DNA of 64,000 nucleotides from Heterohyrax brucei (Eukaryota > Chordata > Mammalia > Hyracoidea > Procaviidae), in assembly GCA_028571685.1 (NCBI GenBank), contig CM053140.1, forward strand, positions 54,690,201-54,754,200, written 5' to 3'. The stretch's first letter is position 1, and each line of letters opens with the position of its first letter. This document shows, piece after piece, positions 1 through 15,070 of this stretch. The notes beneath the pieces were generated by a model that was not told the DNA's origin, made no database searches, and saw only the letters and a list, made by a program, of their open reading frames with translations. The position numbers were made by a program, and so were the translations under genes.

Positions 1-95
1 TTTGTCTTGTTCATTGCTGTGTTCCCCAACCCCTAGAACAGCACCTGGCACACAGTAGGTGCTCCATAAATGTTTGTTAAAAGAATCAAGGGCAG
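1..95 (+). mobile_element. L2 LINE 3' end
   Basis: The segment TTGTTCATTGCTGTGTTCCC to AACAGCACCTGGCACACAGTAGGTGCTCC...AAATGTTTGTT is the typical end of L2, running off the left edge. Confidence 0.7.
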
Positions 96-1241
96 AGATT
101 GCTGTTCCCATTTTACAGATGAGAAGAGGCTATCAGAATAGCAGTACTTCACTGGGTCAGGGAGGGTCCTGGAAAGTTAGAATGTGCTGAAAAGACCCTC
201 AACTCACCCCTCCACACGCTAAAGATCTGCTCCTGGGGTATGACCCGTTCCCATCTCTACCAGGTGGCAACAACGCTCCTCAAGAGCTTCCTCCCTGTTT
301 CCAAGCCTGGGTACCACCCCCCTGCTAGGTAACCCCCAAAATGAAGGAGGGAGCTAGGAGGAAGGGTGTGGCTGAGGCCCTGGAGCAGGAGGAGAGAGGG
401 GCCAGCGTCAGGTACAGCAGGAGACAGAGACCAGGATGCTAAGGATGAAGGACAACCGAGGCCCCTCTCATGTAAGCCTCCAGCCCCGTGATCTGGGGGT
501 GGGCAAAGCTGTCTGTGGTACCCTTTGCCCTCTCTTGCCCTGCTCAGCTTTCTCTCTGCCTGAGAGCAAACCCACCCATCCACACCTTGTCTTTCTTGTA
601 GTAGGATGCTGAAGAGCCAAGGACATGGGTAACATTGTGCAAAAACCTTAAGCAAACTGGGAATCAGCACGGGTGTCTGGGAGTTACCAGTCAAGACACT
701 CCAAGGGCTGGTGCCAGATAAAGGGACTGATGTTCCAAGTCTGGGAAATAAGTGTCCTTGGGGCACTAAGCGGCCTCAGACATTCCCCAGAGCCCATAGT
801 CCTACACCAATCCACAAGTACCGCCTGGTGAACAGGACAGCCTCGGCAATTCTTCTGCCTCTCCGCCAGCCCGGTTCCTGCGTGATAAGCCCCACCCACA
901 AGAGCTCCACTGCTGAAGTGGACACAACCAGGGGACCTCTGACATCAGATTGCTTCACGTATCCACTTTCCCAACAGCAGTCACTTTGGCTAGCCCACAG
1001 GTCCCCTCAGTTCACCCCAAATCTCTCCACATACTGCTGTTTCTTTTGAACCAGTTAATGACAGTTCAGAGATTAACGAGCTTTCCCTTATACCACCCAG
1101 GTCAGTAGTCCAGAGACAGCACCTCCTAGGGGCCGTATTGGAGATCTGTGGTGGTGAGCGGTCATCATAGAGCCTGGTGGGTCGTAGGAATGGAGAGGGG
1201 AGGGGGTTGGTATCCATCACTGCATAGAGCAATAACCGTGG

Positions 1242-1788
1242 GGTCCAACAATTGAGTCTGTGAATTTAATCCTTTTAAGTGCTACATACCTCACTGCTGA
1301 CTATGACTACAGTCACCTTCGAAGTACTCCACTTGGGAAGCTGTGCACTGACACCAGCACCTAGCCCACCCTTCAGAGCAATTTTGGAAGTCTTTCTGGA
1401 ATGGCCCTTGCACACAGTGGCACAGTGGCAAGTTCATGAACTTAACTGCATAGTTGTCGGTGAGGGCGTTTTTAGCCAGTAAACAAATAACTGTATTGGA
1501 ACACACTCCTACTCACCTGATCTGGCCCCCAGTGACTTTTTTCTTTACGGAAGATAAAGGAAATATTGAAAGGAAGACATTTTGATGATATTCAGGACAT
1601 CAAGGGTAATACGATGACAACTCTGATGGCCATTCTAGAAAAAGAGTTCCAAACTGCTTTGAAGGGTGGACTGGGTGCTGTCATCAGCTTCCCAAGGGGA
1701 GTACTTCAAAGGCGACCACAGTGATATTCAGCAATGAAGTATGTAGCACTTTTTCTAGGATTAGTTCGTGAACTTTAATTGTCAGACC
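1242..1788 (+). mobile_element. Mariner-derived fold-back element, copy 1
   Basis: The left arm (about 1242-1407) and right arm (about 1629-1788) are imperfect reverse complements over roughly 160 bases, ending in related GGTC...ACAATT termini. The central 220 bases encode YSPDLAPSDFFLY at 1510-1548, matching the conserved C-terminal catalytic motif of mariner transposases, but no intact frame remains. It looks like a non-autonomous derivative in which the 3' end was copied in inverse orientation at the 5' end. It predates the window's SINEs, judging by divergence. Confidence 0.75.
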
Positions 1789-2317
1789 TTGTAATTCATC
1801 GTTCCAGTAGGCAAAACACTTTATCAAAATTCTCTTAACCATAAACCTAACTCAGTTTTCCAAGAACAAATGATTCTGCTTTTGGACACTTCTAACATTT
1901 ACAGAATTCTCTAGAGATACAAGTGCTACATAGAGTGAGGGAAGACCGCTCTTTTTTAAAAAATACTTTTGTTGAGAATTTTGCCAAGAATTGTTCACAA
2001 CTATAAAAGCATGTCACTGATGGCAGAGCTGCTTTCCATCTGGGTCACATCCACCTGCTTGCTGGGTGCATTGTGCCATTCAGGGGCTTCTGTGCTGCAG
2101 TGTCAGTTCTGTTCACCCTGTTAGTGTGGTCTCGCCCCAATATTTACATATTCAAAGGCAGGCTTTATTATGAATTACTTTCCCTTTCTTCTCCATTAGA
2201 GTTACAGAGTTATACATAGATTTTGAAGCTGCATGAACGTAGATAGGTTACGATGTGCACAAATTCCACAGTGGGGTAGTGAAAAGGGTGTGTTAAAAAC
2301 GAAACCAGGGCAGAATA

Positions 2318-2416
2318 GAGCTACCTCAGAGGGTTCCCAAGGAGTGGCTGGTGGATTCAAACTGCAGACCTTGACTAGCAGAGAAGATGGCAACCACTGT
2401 GCCACCAGGGCCCCAG
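2318..2416 (-). mobile_element. AfroSINE fragment
   Basis: The 5' half of an afrotherian tRNA-derived SINE in reverse orientation: TTCCCAAGGAGTGGCTGGTG through CCACTGTGCCACCAGGGCCC. The 3' half is missing. Confidence 0.8.
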
Positions 2417-2989
2417 TGGGCACGTTACAAAATATTTATTATAAAAAAGGTACATCGGGTGTGGCAGGGTGGTAACCTAATCACTGAGAGACACCAGTCA
2501 TCTGGTTCTCCTTCCCTTCATCATGTGTCACACCTTCAGCCTTTATCTTTAAGGCTGTGGTGTTATTGTGCGTGTATTTTTCACGGCAAACTGTCTTCCT
2601 GAAATAAGACTGAAGAAAGGAATAAGAAGTGAAGAAATGAGCAGAGGGCTCCACCCAGCTTCTAAGTGCCTAGAAGAATTCAGAGAGCCAGGGAAGGGCC
2701 CCAATTCCACTCCCAAAGTGGCCCACATTATCTGCGTGTATTTGTGATTTGTTTTCTCGGATGGGAATTTCCCAATCGGTGAAATGGGTACAGCAGATGA
2801 GCTGTGTATAGGATTACCCTCTGCTCAATGCTAGCCGCCTCCACCTCTCCCACTCCACAGTTCACACCACCTGGGTTTCCCCCCACCCCTGCCCAAACCA
2901 CACCGTAATCATACAATCAGTGACTGTCACCACTCAAAAGGACTTCAAAGATCTCCTCCAGCCCCAAGCAATTCAAGTAACAAAATCTC

Positions 2990-3195
2990 TAACATGTATC
3001 CAGCTCTCACTATGTGTCAACCGATACAGACTTGTGTCAATTTCTTTTATCCTCACAAAATCCCACGAGAGTTGTATCATTATTAGCCCCATCTTACAGA
3101 CGAGGAAACTGAGGCTCAGACAGATTAAGTTATTTGCCAAGTGTTACCCAGCTAATCAGTAGCAGAGCTGGGACTCAAACCCAGGTGGGCCAAGC
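2990..3195 (-). mobile_element. MIR
   Basis: Nearly full-length MIR in reverse: CACTATGTGTC, ATCTTACAGACGAGGAAACT, GCAGAGCTGGGACTCAAACC. Confidence 0.8.
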
Positions 3196-3849
3196 CATTA
3201 GAGGCTTTGAGCTTTCAAGGGTTGAACGCCTCATCTGAAGTTCTACAGGTGGTCAGAATTCACACTCGCCTCCGTCCTGCCTCCCAGGACTGCTAAGACC
3301 AGTGACAAAAAGGCTGTGAGAGCCATTTATAAACAGCCTCCTGCATCTGTCTGCCAGAGCCCAAATCCTAGCCTAAGCTGTGCCTGCTTCAAGGGTGCAC
3401 TGCTAAATGACTCGTTGGAAACCATCTCCCTCCCTTCAGGCCTCGGGTGTGGGGGTGGGTGCAGATCTGTAGCCCCGAAGCGACTATCTTTTCTGTCCAG
3501 AGTGGCCAGAGAATAGTCATCCCTTCTTTCTCTACATCTCACTTCCTAGGACAGGCACAGGGTGAGAGTGACAAGGGGCTTTGGGAAGGAAGGACAGAGC
3601 AGACCTTCTCTTCTGCCCACCTCACAAGAGACAGCAGCTATAGTAGCCCACCACCCCACCCCACAACCTGGCCAGGCCAACCTGGGGTGGCTGGATGCTG
3701 CCACCACCCTGCAGTCAAGCCACCACAGCTCAGCCAGCCACAGACTAGCAAGTGACTCTCTTTTCATGCGGGGCTGGGGTTTGGGATTAAATTGCAAAGG
3801 GTTTGAGAGATTGGGGATGACAAAAGGGCTTGGAGACTAATTAGGAGCA

Positions 3850-4080
3850 GCAATGAAAGCTTAATTCATAAAAGCAAACATTTTCCATCCATCAACCTGC
3901 AACCAGTTAAGGGCACCGTTTGAAAGAAATCTGTGCGTGGGGAAGGGAGCCAACAGGAACAGGAAATGTTTGAAAGAATGTAAACTATTTCAGTTTCATA
4001 AAAAGTAACAAGTAAACAGTTATTACATGCAAATAATGCCCTGGTTTTAATTAATGCTGAAAAGTCAAAATATGTTTGAC
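3850..4080. promoter_or_regulatory. Candidate regulatory patch with octamer and homeodomain motifs
   Basis: An AT-rich unique stretch in the intron after exon 3 has a perfect octamer ATGCAAAT (4027-4034), a TTAATTAA site (4047-4054) and an ETS-like AGGAAAT near 3961. It lies at the edge of the repeat-free zone around P2. No repeat family is recognised. Confidence 0.3.
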
Positions 4081-4967
4081 ATTTGTATGTATACATTGAA
4101 TGGTTAGAGAGGAAAAAATGGTGCCCAGATGCCCCCTTCCAAGTGTGGCTGGCGGCTCGGGGGAACTCAGACCTTGAGAAGGCTTGTTTATTGGTGATGA
4201 AAAGTGCAGTGCTGCTTCAGCCGCTGCTTCAGCCTGGGTTGAGTCGGGAACTAGGGGACCCAGCTTAATTTCTTAACAAAGGGGGGAGCGGGGGGAGCAG
4301 CAGACCTGATGCTTGGGAAGAGTGCTAGAGGTTTGAGCCACATCTAAGGCAGGCTGATTTTAAAGGGCCAGCAAACCCTCCTTTTTTCCGTTTCCCTGGG
4401 GTATGGTTTCTAGAACTTCTCTGCCCAGAAGTTAAGTGATGGAATTCAGGGTCTCGGTAGCCCCTCCATCCAACAGCCCCTGGCAGCAGCGGTAACAGCT
4501 ATGTTCTGCTCTACTTTCTCCTGCAAGGCCAAGGAAGATCAGACAGGCAGGGTGGCACAGAGTCTTGATGCTGGCGAAAGCTGTGCTTTCCAACATTCAG
4601 CATCCTGCACTGAACTCACTGTTTCTATTCTAAACTATTTAGGGCTCACAGGGCTGGGGAAACTGTGGCTTTGGGAGACCGCAGCTGGGGAGAGGTGGCC
4701 TAGAAGTGTGGGGGAGATTTCTGACCCAGTGGGGAGAGTGGCTGGGGCACCTGGGCCCCAAAGACCAAGGTCTTGTCCTCTCAACCCACTTGCTGAAAAA
4801 CCTCCAAGTCCCTTTTTTTCAGTTGGTTCATCTATGATCTTCCAGGGTGCTTACCCGGGAAGTACGGAGCATGCAAGGCTGCAGAAGGTAGTGAATGCTA
4901 GAAACTGGGTGAAAACTGAGTCTTTTTTTTTTTTTGGCAAGAGATGGTAACTTTCTTCATATCCTCA

Positions 4968-8050
<3,083 letters not shown>

Positions 8051-8360
8051 TGGCGAAAATTTGTTTAAAACGTCCGGGCTCTGCAAAAGTCTCCAGGGTC
8101 GCGTCTCCCCTGGCGCGGGGGTTGCCACCCCCCTTTCCTCTTCCCTCCCAGCTGGCTGCAGCCGCAGCTTCCCGAACTCTAGTGGCCCTGTGACGCCTCC
8201 ACCCTCAACTGGGGGCCGTGAGGGCCCCAAGGCTGGTGACAGCCAGCAGGGAGCTGCCTAACAGTAGCTCCCCATCCCCCGTCCCGTAAATTATTTTGAA
8301 AGGAGAGTGTCCATAGCACTAGAGACTCCGCGCCGTCCGAGCCCGGCCGGGGACAGTACG

Positions 8361-10889
8361 CCAGCCTTTCGGCAACTTCCAGGCTTGTGTGTCTTTGGCT
8401 GCGGCTTTGGGGCTCCAGTGCCAACCTGGGGACAGAGCAGAGGGGAGCCCCCATAGGCTCTCATCTGGCTCAGGAACGACTAACCTCGCTCCTCTCCTGT
8501 CACCTTGCAAAACAATTTTCAGGAGCTCGCAGGCCTCCCTGAGTCGTTCGTCATTGTGGTGGCCTGTGGCGCTTTGGCATGCACGAAAAGGCCTGAAAAA
8601 ACCCTAGCGTTTGTCCCAGACTTTTTCCCTCCGCGCAGGCTACCCCGATCCTGGATGGTAGAGAAGGGCATGGGTCCTTGGTGGGAAGAAGAGCACAGAG
8701 AACGCTGGACTGATTGCAAAGTTAAGGGCCCCGTTTCCAAAGAAGAAAAATTTTCTTCCTTCATGTGGATGGAAGACGCTCCCAAGGGTCCGAACCTACG
8801 TCTTCCCGGAACAGTGGGCCCTGGCTGCGCCGCGGAGACGGGAACATTTCTGACAAGGCACTGCCTTCCCACGAACTCCTGAATCTCAGCTCTAACCCCC
8901 AGCCATGGGACCCAAACACTCCTGGGGCTTCACAGCAAACTGCCTCCTTCTCTCCCGCGTCCTAGGCCAGGATTGCCGGCCTGGGAATGGCCACAAAAGG
9001 AAAAGGAATTGGAATGACCAAGCCCTCCACTCATTCTGAATTTTTGGCCTAGATACGCTCCCCGGATTCTTCTGAACGAATGCACGGCTGATTTCGCCGC
9101 CGCTTTGGAGATTCGGCTGGATTTTCGTTGCCCCCAGCGCTTAACAGGTGCAAAACGACGATTTCCAAGACTCGCAGGCAAAGAAGAAAAGGACCAGATG
9201 ACGGTTGTCACATCCTACCCTGGATCTGACTCCTGTCTAGCGTATGCAATTTCGTTGTAGTCAAACGAATTCAAACCCCGAGTGCGCTGCTGGGGGTATG
9301 GTTCAGGCCCAGCGCCCAGCACAGTGGACCCGTTTCCGTCTCAGGACCTCATTTCAGCCTCTCAGACCGTTTCGAAAACCTGGACGGTGAGAATCTCTTA
9401 GTGGGATCTGTCAAGAGCATCTGTTCCTCAGAATTGGAAATTGTGGGCCACAGGCTTTGGGAGCCCTGGCAAGAGCAGCGGAATGAGGACAGCTAGCGAT
9501 TCCGGCCTCAGTGCGCCCGGTATCTGGGAGCTTCCCGGGAAAAGGCCCAGCGCGTGGTGGTAAGGTAGGGCCAGGAGCTGGGGATGACCCGCACCGCTTG
9601 CCCCTCTCAAGTGGCCGTGGGGCCAGGACCTGCTACTTCTGTGGTTGAGAAATTGGATTTGTAGGGAAGTTTCGGTTTGCACTCGCGCCCTTGGTTGTCC
9701 TGCCTGATCTAGTTGCCCCTCCTACCCGCCGCGGGTTTGCAGACGGGTTTCCAGGGAATGGGGCTTTTGTGGACCTTGGCACTTGGCTCGGGACCTGGAG
9801 CAGCTTCGGCCCTCGGGAGGGCGCTCGCTGCCCGTGGGCGCAGGAGCCGGGAGCTGGGGATGTCTGGCGCTTGGGGCCCCAGACTGAGGTCGCCTTGGCC
9901 GCTGGGGCGCGAGCAGTCCCAGGCGCCACCGCTAGTTGGAACCTGCATCTAGCCAGCCGCGGCGTTGCCAGGACCGGTCCCGCGCACAGATGTACGCCAG
10001 CTGCGGTCACCGCGTCCAGGCAACTTCCTATGAGCTATCCTTTCTGGACAGACAGGTTACCAGTGCTTCAAAATCTTATGCCGCTACGTCTGGACAAACC
10101 GACAGCTTTCTGTCAGACCGAAGGCCCCTCTCCCCACCTCCAAGGGAGGGACGTTTTGCCTTCTCCTCTTCTACGACAGACTGAAGGTTCCTGCTTCCTC
10201 TGACCAGGAGGACCTTTCTCCCGAAGTCCTTTAACTGTCCGTTTAGGAAGAGGTGGCAAGGGAGTGCGCACAAAAGAGCAGGCCAGCTCCTTCCCACTAT
10301 CCCCTGGCTGCCAACCTGCTTCCTTCCCGTGGAGGACCATCATACCGCTGTCTCTTTTTTTACTGTTTTGACCCACGGACAGACAGATGCCCACTGCCCT
10401 TCTGGGACACGCCAGTACCTTCTCCATGGACAGCTGTCTTCTCTCCTCCTCAGGACTGATGGACTAACAGCCTGAGTCCTTTGTCAAGCACCATCACAGA
10501 TTGTCTGCTGCAGAGTTGAGGACTCTGGAAGTCAGGACACTTCCCTCCTCTACTTTGGCCTGGAGTTGGATCCCTGGTTGTGAAGGCCACTCCTCTTGCC
10601 CCTGTCTTTTGCCCAACGGAAGGGATCCCTGGGGTCAGGACAACCCCGTGACAGGCCCCCAGCTGGCTGCTTACCTCCTGAGGGTGTCTGGGAGTGTACT
10701 CCTAATGATGACAAGGTGACTGCAGGTGTCTTCTATAGAGCTTCCAAGGCAGGTCTGATTCTTCCAGGTCTTGATTCATGGGGAGCTTAGGGGATGCCCC
10801 AGCATGCCCACCATGGAATGTAGATACACTCTGGAAAACCTTCTTAGAGGACCATGGGTTGCAGAAAGAGAACTCCTCAGAGCCTTGGG
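8361..10889. other. Unique DNA upstream of P2
   Basis: Apart from the CpG-rich patch at 9690-10020, I see no gene, repeat or clear signal. It is non-repetitive and moderately GC-rich, as expected for regulatory flank of a developmental gene. Confidence 0.6.
9690..10020. promoter_or_regulatory. Secondary CpG-rich patch upstream of P2
   Basis: A unique, GC-rich stretch with many CG dinucleotides lies about 2.3-2.6 kb upstream of the P2 start codon and is separated from the main island by less CpG-dense DNA. It contains no repeat I recognise. It could be the outer part of the P2 regulatory domain or a start site for an unannotated transcript. No exon or splice signal is evident. Confidence 0.4.
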
Positions 10890-11110
10890 TATGGAGTTTG
10901 ATTGCTTGAGTTTGCTGTCTTCCATCAATTATGGTGGTCTTGGAAAAATCATTGAAAACCTCTATGTGCCTCAGCTTTTTCTCATCTGTAAAGCGGGGGT
11001 CTTTTTAAGAGTGGCCTCCTCCCAGAATTGTTGTGTGTAAAGTGCTTAGCACAGTCCTGACACATAGGGGGTGCTTTATCCATGCGAGCTGTCACTGTCA
11101 TCATCATGAA
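10890..11110 (+). mobile_element. MIR
   Basis: Degraded MIR: CTCAGCTTTTTCTCATCTGT near 10971 and AAAGTGCTTAGCACAGTCCTG near 11040. It marks the right end of the repeat-free zone around P2. Confidence 0.7.
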
Positions 11111-11739
11111 TAAATAAGATCCCTCATCCTTTGTGGTGTCCTTTGGCAGGTCCCTTTCTGACTCTAGTCTCGTATTTCCTGTCTGTGAACTGTCCAGTTT
11201 CCGTGTTGCCGGCACGGCACACAGAGCCTAGTCCCACCCATTTGGTTTGCTGGGGTCTGACTGGGGGGAGGTGGGGACCAATTTTGACCTGCCTCCTAGC
11301 AAAGTCACCTAGCAGGAGGGTTTTCCACCAATCATCACAGGGCCTCCCTGGCTGAGATCTTGAATATTCACTCTTCCTTAGGCTCTCAGACCCAGCTCCT
11401 CTCTCTGAAAACCCACCCAATCCCCCAACAGACAGTTTCTGAAACAGCAACTGGAATTCAGCCTCAACTCTTCCTCCCACAAGAAGGTATCTGTCTTTTT
11501 TATCCGGAGTCCCAAAGAAGCTTCCAATCCAACAAATATGTTGGACACTCTCCTCTGGAATCTGACGATTTTTCTGTCTGCCGCTCCCATCCCACCACCC
11601 CAGCTGTGAGGAAGCCTCTTTCCTGCCCAGCGCCCTCCAGCTCTGGGTAGGGGGATGCTGGGCAGGCCCTTGCCCCTCAATGAGTTGTTACCTCATGGAG
11701 GTAATTGTCATTCTTCCATCAGGTCTTTTTCTTGACTCA

Positions 11740-12005
11740 GTATTCATACACATACACTGTGTGGTAGAGATAGACATATACATACACTGTATGATAGACA
11801 TACATATTCATATGCTGTATGATATGTGTATACATATTCATACACTATGATAACATAGATACACATACACTGTATGATAGCCATGTACATACACATGCCC
11901 TGTATGATGGAGACATACACTATATGCTATGCATATACATGTTCATACACTGTATGATACACAGACACATATACATGCACTGTATGATAACCATACACAT
12001 ATACA
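11740..12005. repeat. Minisatellite with ~30-bp unit
   Basis: About nine units are built round CACTGTATGATA with ATACATATTCATA-like spacers. The cores begin near 11757, 11787, 11815, 11845, 11870, 11900, 11920, 11950 and 11980, so most are 28-30 bases apart. Units differ by substitutions and small indels. Confidence 0.8.
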
Positions 12006-12007
12006 CA

Positions 12008-12225
12008 GAAGATCTGGTCGTGCAGTAGTTAAATGCTGAACTGCTAACCAAAGGGCCAGGCCACTATTTTGGCGATTGGAATCCACCAGCTAGTATTTAG
12101 AAGAAAAATGTGGCAATCCGCTTTTCTAAAGATCCCACTGCCCGTCCCACCACCAAAAGAAACCCCATTGCCATTGAGTCAATTCCTGTGGGCAGTTCTA
12201 CTTGGTCTGTCGAGTCAGAAGTAAC
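12008..12225 (+). mobile_element. AfroSINE, degraded mosaic
   Basis: It begins with a tRNA-related head (TCTGGTCGTGCAGTAGTTAA, CTGCTAACCAAAGGGCCAGG) and continues with CCCATTGCCATTGAGTCAAT, which is in the opposite sense. Two copies may have been joined. Confidence 0.6.
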
Positions 12226-12420
12226 TCCCCCCGCAAAGGGTTTTGTGCATATGTGTACCTCAATAAGTATCAGCTACTCTGATGCTGGTGGCACTTGTTA
12301 GCTGCTGTGGAGAGCTAAAAACCAGAAAGTCCTGTTGTGAGCAGCCTGAGTTGAAAATGAGCAGACCTCTTAAAAAACAGGGGTCTGGAGACAGAAAGGG
12401 GTCCACCAGGGTCACTCAAG

Positions 12421-12573
12421 GAGTCCTGGTGGTGTAGTGGTTAAGAGCTTGGCGGCTAACAAAAGGTCAGCAGTTCAGATCCACCAGCCAGTCTTCGAGA
12501 ACCCTATGGGGTAGTTCTAGTCTGTCCCCTAGGGTAGATATGGGTCAGAATCGACTTGAGGGCAATGGATTTT
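12421..12573 (+). mobile_element. AfroSINE with target duplication
   Basis: Full-length copy from GAGTCCTGGTGGTGTAGTGG to GGGCAATGGATTTTA. GGGTCACTC at 12409 and GGGTCATTC at 12574 look like the flanking duplication. Confidence 0.85.
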
Positions 12574-13244
12574 AGGGTCATTCGGGAGGGTCTGCCATGC
12601 TCTGTCCCATAGAATCTCTTCATGGTGAGTTGAGGCTGGCTGGACCGTAGTTCCAGCCCTACAGTTGGGAACACTAGGGCTCAGAACAGAAGAGACACAT
12701 GTCTTAGTTCACTACGGGAGAAACGAGACCAGAAATGAAGTCCTGATCTCATCTCCAACCCAACTTGCTGCAAGAGCCAAGGATCAAGGAAAGCGTGTTT
12801 GGGCTGCCAGCATGCGACCCTGACTGCTGCAGCTTGAGGGGAATTGTCAGAGTTGGCCAAATCTTCCTGGGATTTCAGTGTCCCCATCGTTCACTTCCGA
12901 GGAGCCTCCAGGGAACCCAGGAAGATTGCCCTGTGACCATGAGCTGGAGCCTGAGAGTCTCTCCTCCAACTCAGGCCCCTGCTGCCTCTTCCAGTGTAGG
13001 GACCCAGCTAGGACAGAAGGAGAGAGAGGGAGAGGGGGTGCAGAGAGCATGGAGGTCCCTGCATGGGCCTGGCACAGAGGGGAGGAAGCAGGCTGTAATA
13101 GGAGCTGGCGAACAAGGTTCTGGTTTTGGCTTCTGTGATTGGATCAGGTCTGTGTTGCCCTCCCTGCTCAACTCTTTTGGTTGATGGATAGCAACTGCCC
13201 TACTTTGACGGCACTTGGCTGGCTTGGCTAGGTTACTGAAGGTC

Positions 13245-13380
13245 TGCTGTGTGCTGGGAGTTTTACCCAATTATTGATAACCCTCATATAGCCTTTTCAG
13301 TGTCGACATTTTGTTCTATCCATTTTACAGAGGAATCTGAGGCTCAAAGAGGGAATGTGCAGTAGGCAAGTGAGATCAGA
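13245..13380 (-). mobile_element. MIR, degraded
   Basis: Reverse MIR landmarks: CTGTGTGCTGGGAGTTTTAC, CATTTTACAGAGGAATCTGAGG. Confidence 0.65.
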
Positions 13381-13524
13381 TATGTGAAGTGCTTCTGCAC
13401 AAAGCCTGGTATTTCTTGAACTTCTCAATACTTTCAACATTGTTACCATTATTATTGTTCTGGGGCTGGGACTGGGGCTGGGGTGAAGGTGGGGAGCCTA
13501 GGAAAAGGCAGAGATAGAGTCTCA

Positions 13525-13700
13525 TGTTTAAGAGCAGGGGGGACTGTCTGGGTTCAGCTTCCAGCTTTCCTGATGACTTCTGTGTGTGGCCTTGGTCAAG
13601 TTGTCTAATTGCTCTGGGCTTCAGTTGTCTCATCTGTAAAATGGGACTAATACTACCCAGCTATCTCATACCGTGGCCAAGTAAGTAGCTTTAGATCTTT
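13525..13700 (+). mobile_element. MIR
   Basis: CTGTCTGGGTTCAGCTTCCAG, GTCAAGTTGTCTAATTGCTC and CATCTGTAAAATGGGACTAA follow the MIR order. Confidence 0.75.
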
Positions 13701-13749
13701 GAGGTGCACTACAGTGTGGGGTGGAAACTAAACTTAGGAAACATGACGG

Positions 13750-13815
13750 GGCAGTTCTCTGTCATGTAGGGTTGCTACGATCCCAAAGTGGACTCAATGG
13801 CACCTAACAACAGCA
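13750..13815 (+). mobile_element. AfroSINE or RTE 3' end fragment
   Basis: GGGTTGCTACGATCCCAAAG then TCAATGGCACCTAACAACAG. The ACCTAACAACA ending is shared by afrotherian RTE LINEs and the SINEs thought to use them. Confidence 0.6.
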
Positions 13816-14134
13816 GTTTAATTGTACAGCTAAAAGGACATTCAGCGTATGTCTAAGGCACAGAAATGTATTGTGCCAATAGCTGGCATCTTTTGCCTTC
13901 TCCTACCTCTGCTTGGGTCTATGTCCAGATTGTTCTGCTAGGTATGTTCCTCTCAGAATGTGTCAGAACTCTTAAACCTCCTAGCTGTGGGCTGGCCAGA
14001 GAGGAACCTGTCCTGGCAGCCTATACTTCCTGACCCTCCTCCAACGTACACCACAGGGCTTTAACAGAGCCCCTCCCTTGAACTTTGGCCTCCTGTTTGG
14101 AAGTCCCGGTTGTGGCCTTCTAAGACCTCAGATC

Positions 14135-14220
14135 CAGAATACCTGGATTCAAATTAGAATTCTACTGCCTGGTTTTCTAACTATGTGATTGTGGGTAGCT
14201 CCTTTTGCTTCTCAGCAGTT
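14135..14220 (+). mobile_element. MIR fragment
   Basis: ACCTGGATTCAAATTAGAAT and TAACTATGTGATTGTGGGTA correspond to the MIR centre. Confidence 0.55.
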
Positions 14221-14889
14221 TCCTAGATTTTAGTGGAGAAAATGAATCATCCTGACTTCGCAAGGCCAGAGGGAGGGCAGAGTACACGGGGAGCCCTAGA
14301 GAGCAGTCCTGCTCTGTCCCGTGGGGTGGCTGTAGTTGAACATTATGGTAGGTTTCTCAGCAAGTACTGGGTCCTGCCTTTTATTTTTTGTTTGTCTCTT
14401 AGAGCTGTGTGGCACTGAGTGGAGAACTGCCCCTCTCTGGGCTTCAGAACCTGAGAAATTTGGATAAAAAGACTTCCTGGGCCTTCTAGCAACGTGACTT
14501 CTTGACCCTGGGTCTGTCTCTGCTCTGCTGGGACTCAGAGTCTTAGCAGTGGGTGGACCCAGGGCTACTTGCAGAGCCATCCAATCAGAGCACTCCTTAC
14601 TGAGGAGCGGGAAAGGACCTGGACAGCTTGAAGCCCAGGAGGCCTCTGGGAAGGGTATGCCCTTCCCTTAGCTCCAGGACAGGGCTTCATTACTGGCCGT
14701 CACCTCTTGCATACCTTACAGTGGAGGGAAAGACACCAGGATTTCCAGGTTCAAAGAGGTCCTAGGAATGAGCACCTCCTAGCCTTAAGCAGCTGACGAG
14801 AATTAGAGCCAGTCAGAATCCAGTTCTTGGGGTAGGACTGGAACCATGGAATTAGAATCCTGGGCTCCGTTAGCCATTACCAACAACAG

Positions 14890-15070
14890 CTGAGCTCTCA
14901 TAGCCTGAACGCCTTGTTCTACACTTCAAGTTTCACAGTGCTTTTACCAGGGTCATCATCTCATTTTACAGGGGAGAACTCTGAAGCACAGCAGAGTACA
15001 ATAACTCACCCGAGGTTACACAACTGGGATGGCTTGGAGCTGGGCTTCCAATCAAGCCAGCTGGCCCCAG
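14890..15070 (-). mobile_element. MIR
   Basis: TCATCTCATTTTACAGGGGA, CCGAGGTTACACAACTGGGA and GAGCTGGGCTTCCAATC in reverse MIR order. Confidence 0.65.

Noticed and set aside
257..766. 169-codon open frame on the minus strand at the left edge
   Set aside because: No resemblance to the expected next RUNX3 exon (KSFTLT...) or any family that I know; it lies within intron.
11740..12005. Regular repeats that could suggest a CRISPR array
   Set aside because: Repeat and spacer portions vary alike, units are about 30 bp in total, and the context is a mammalian intron. It is a minisatellite.
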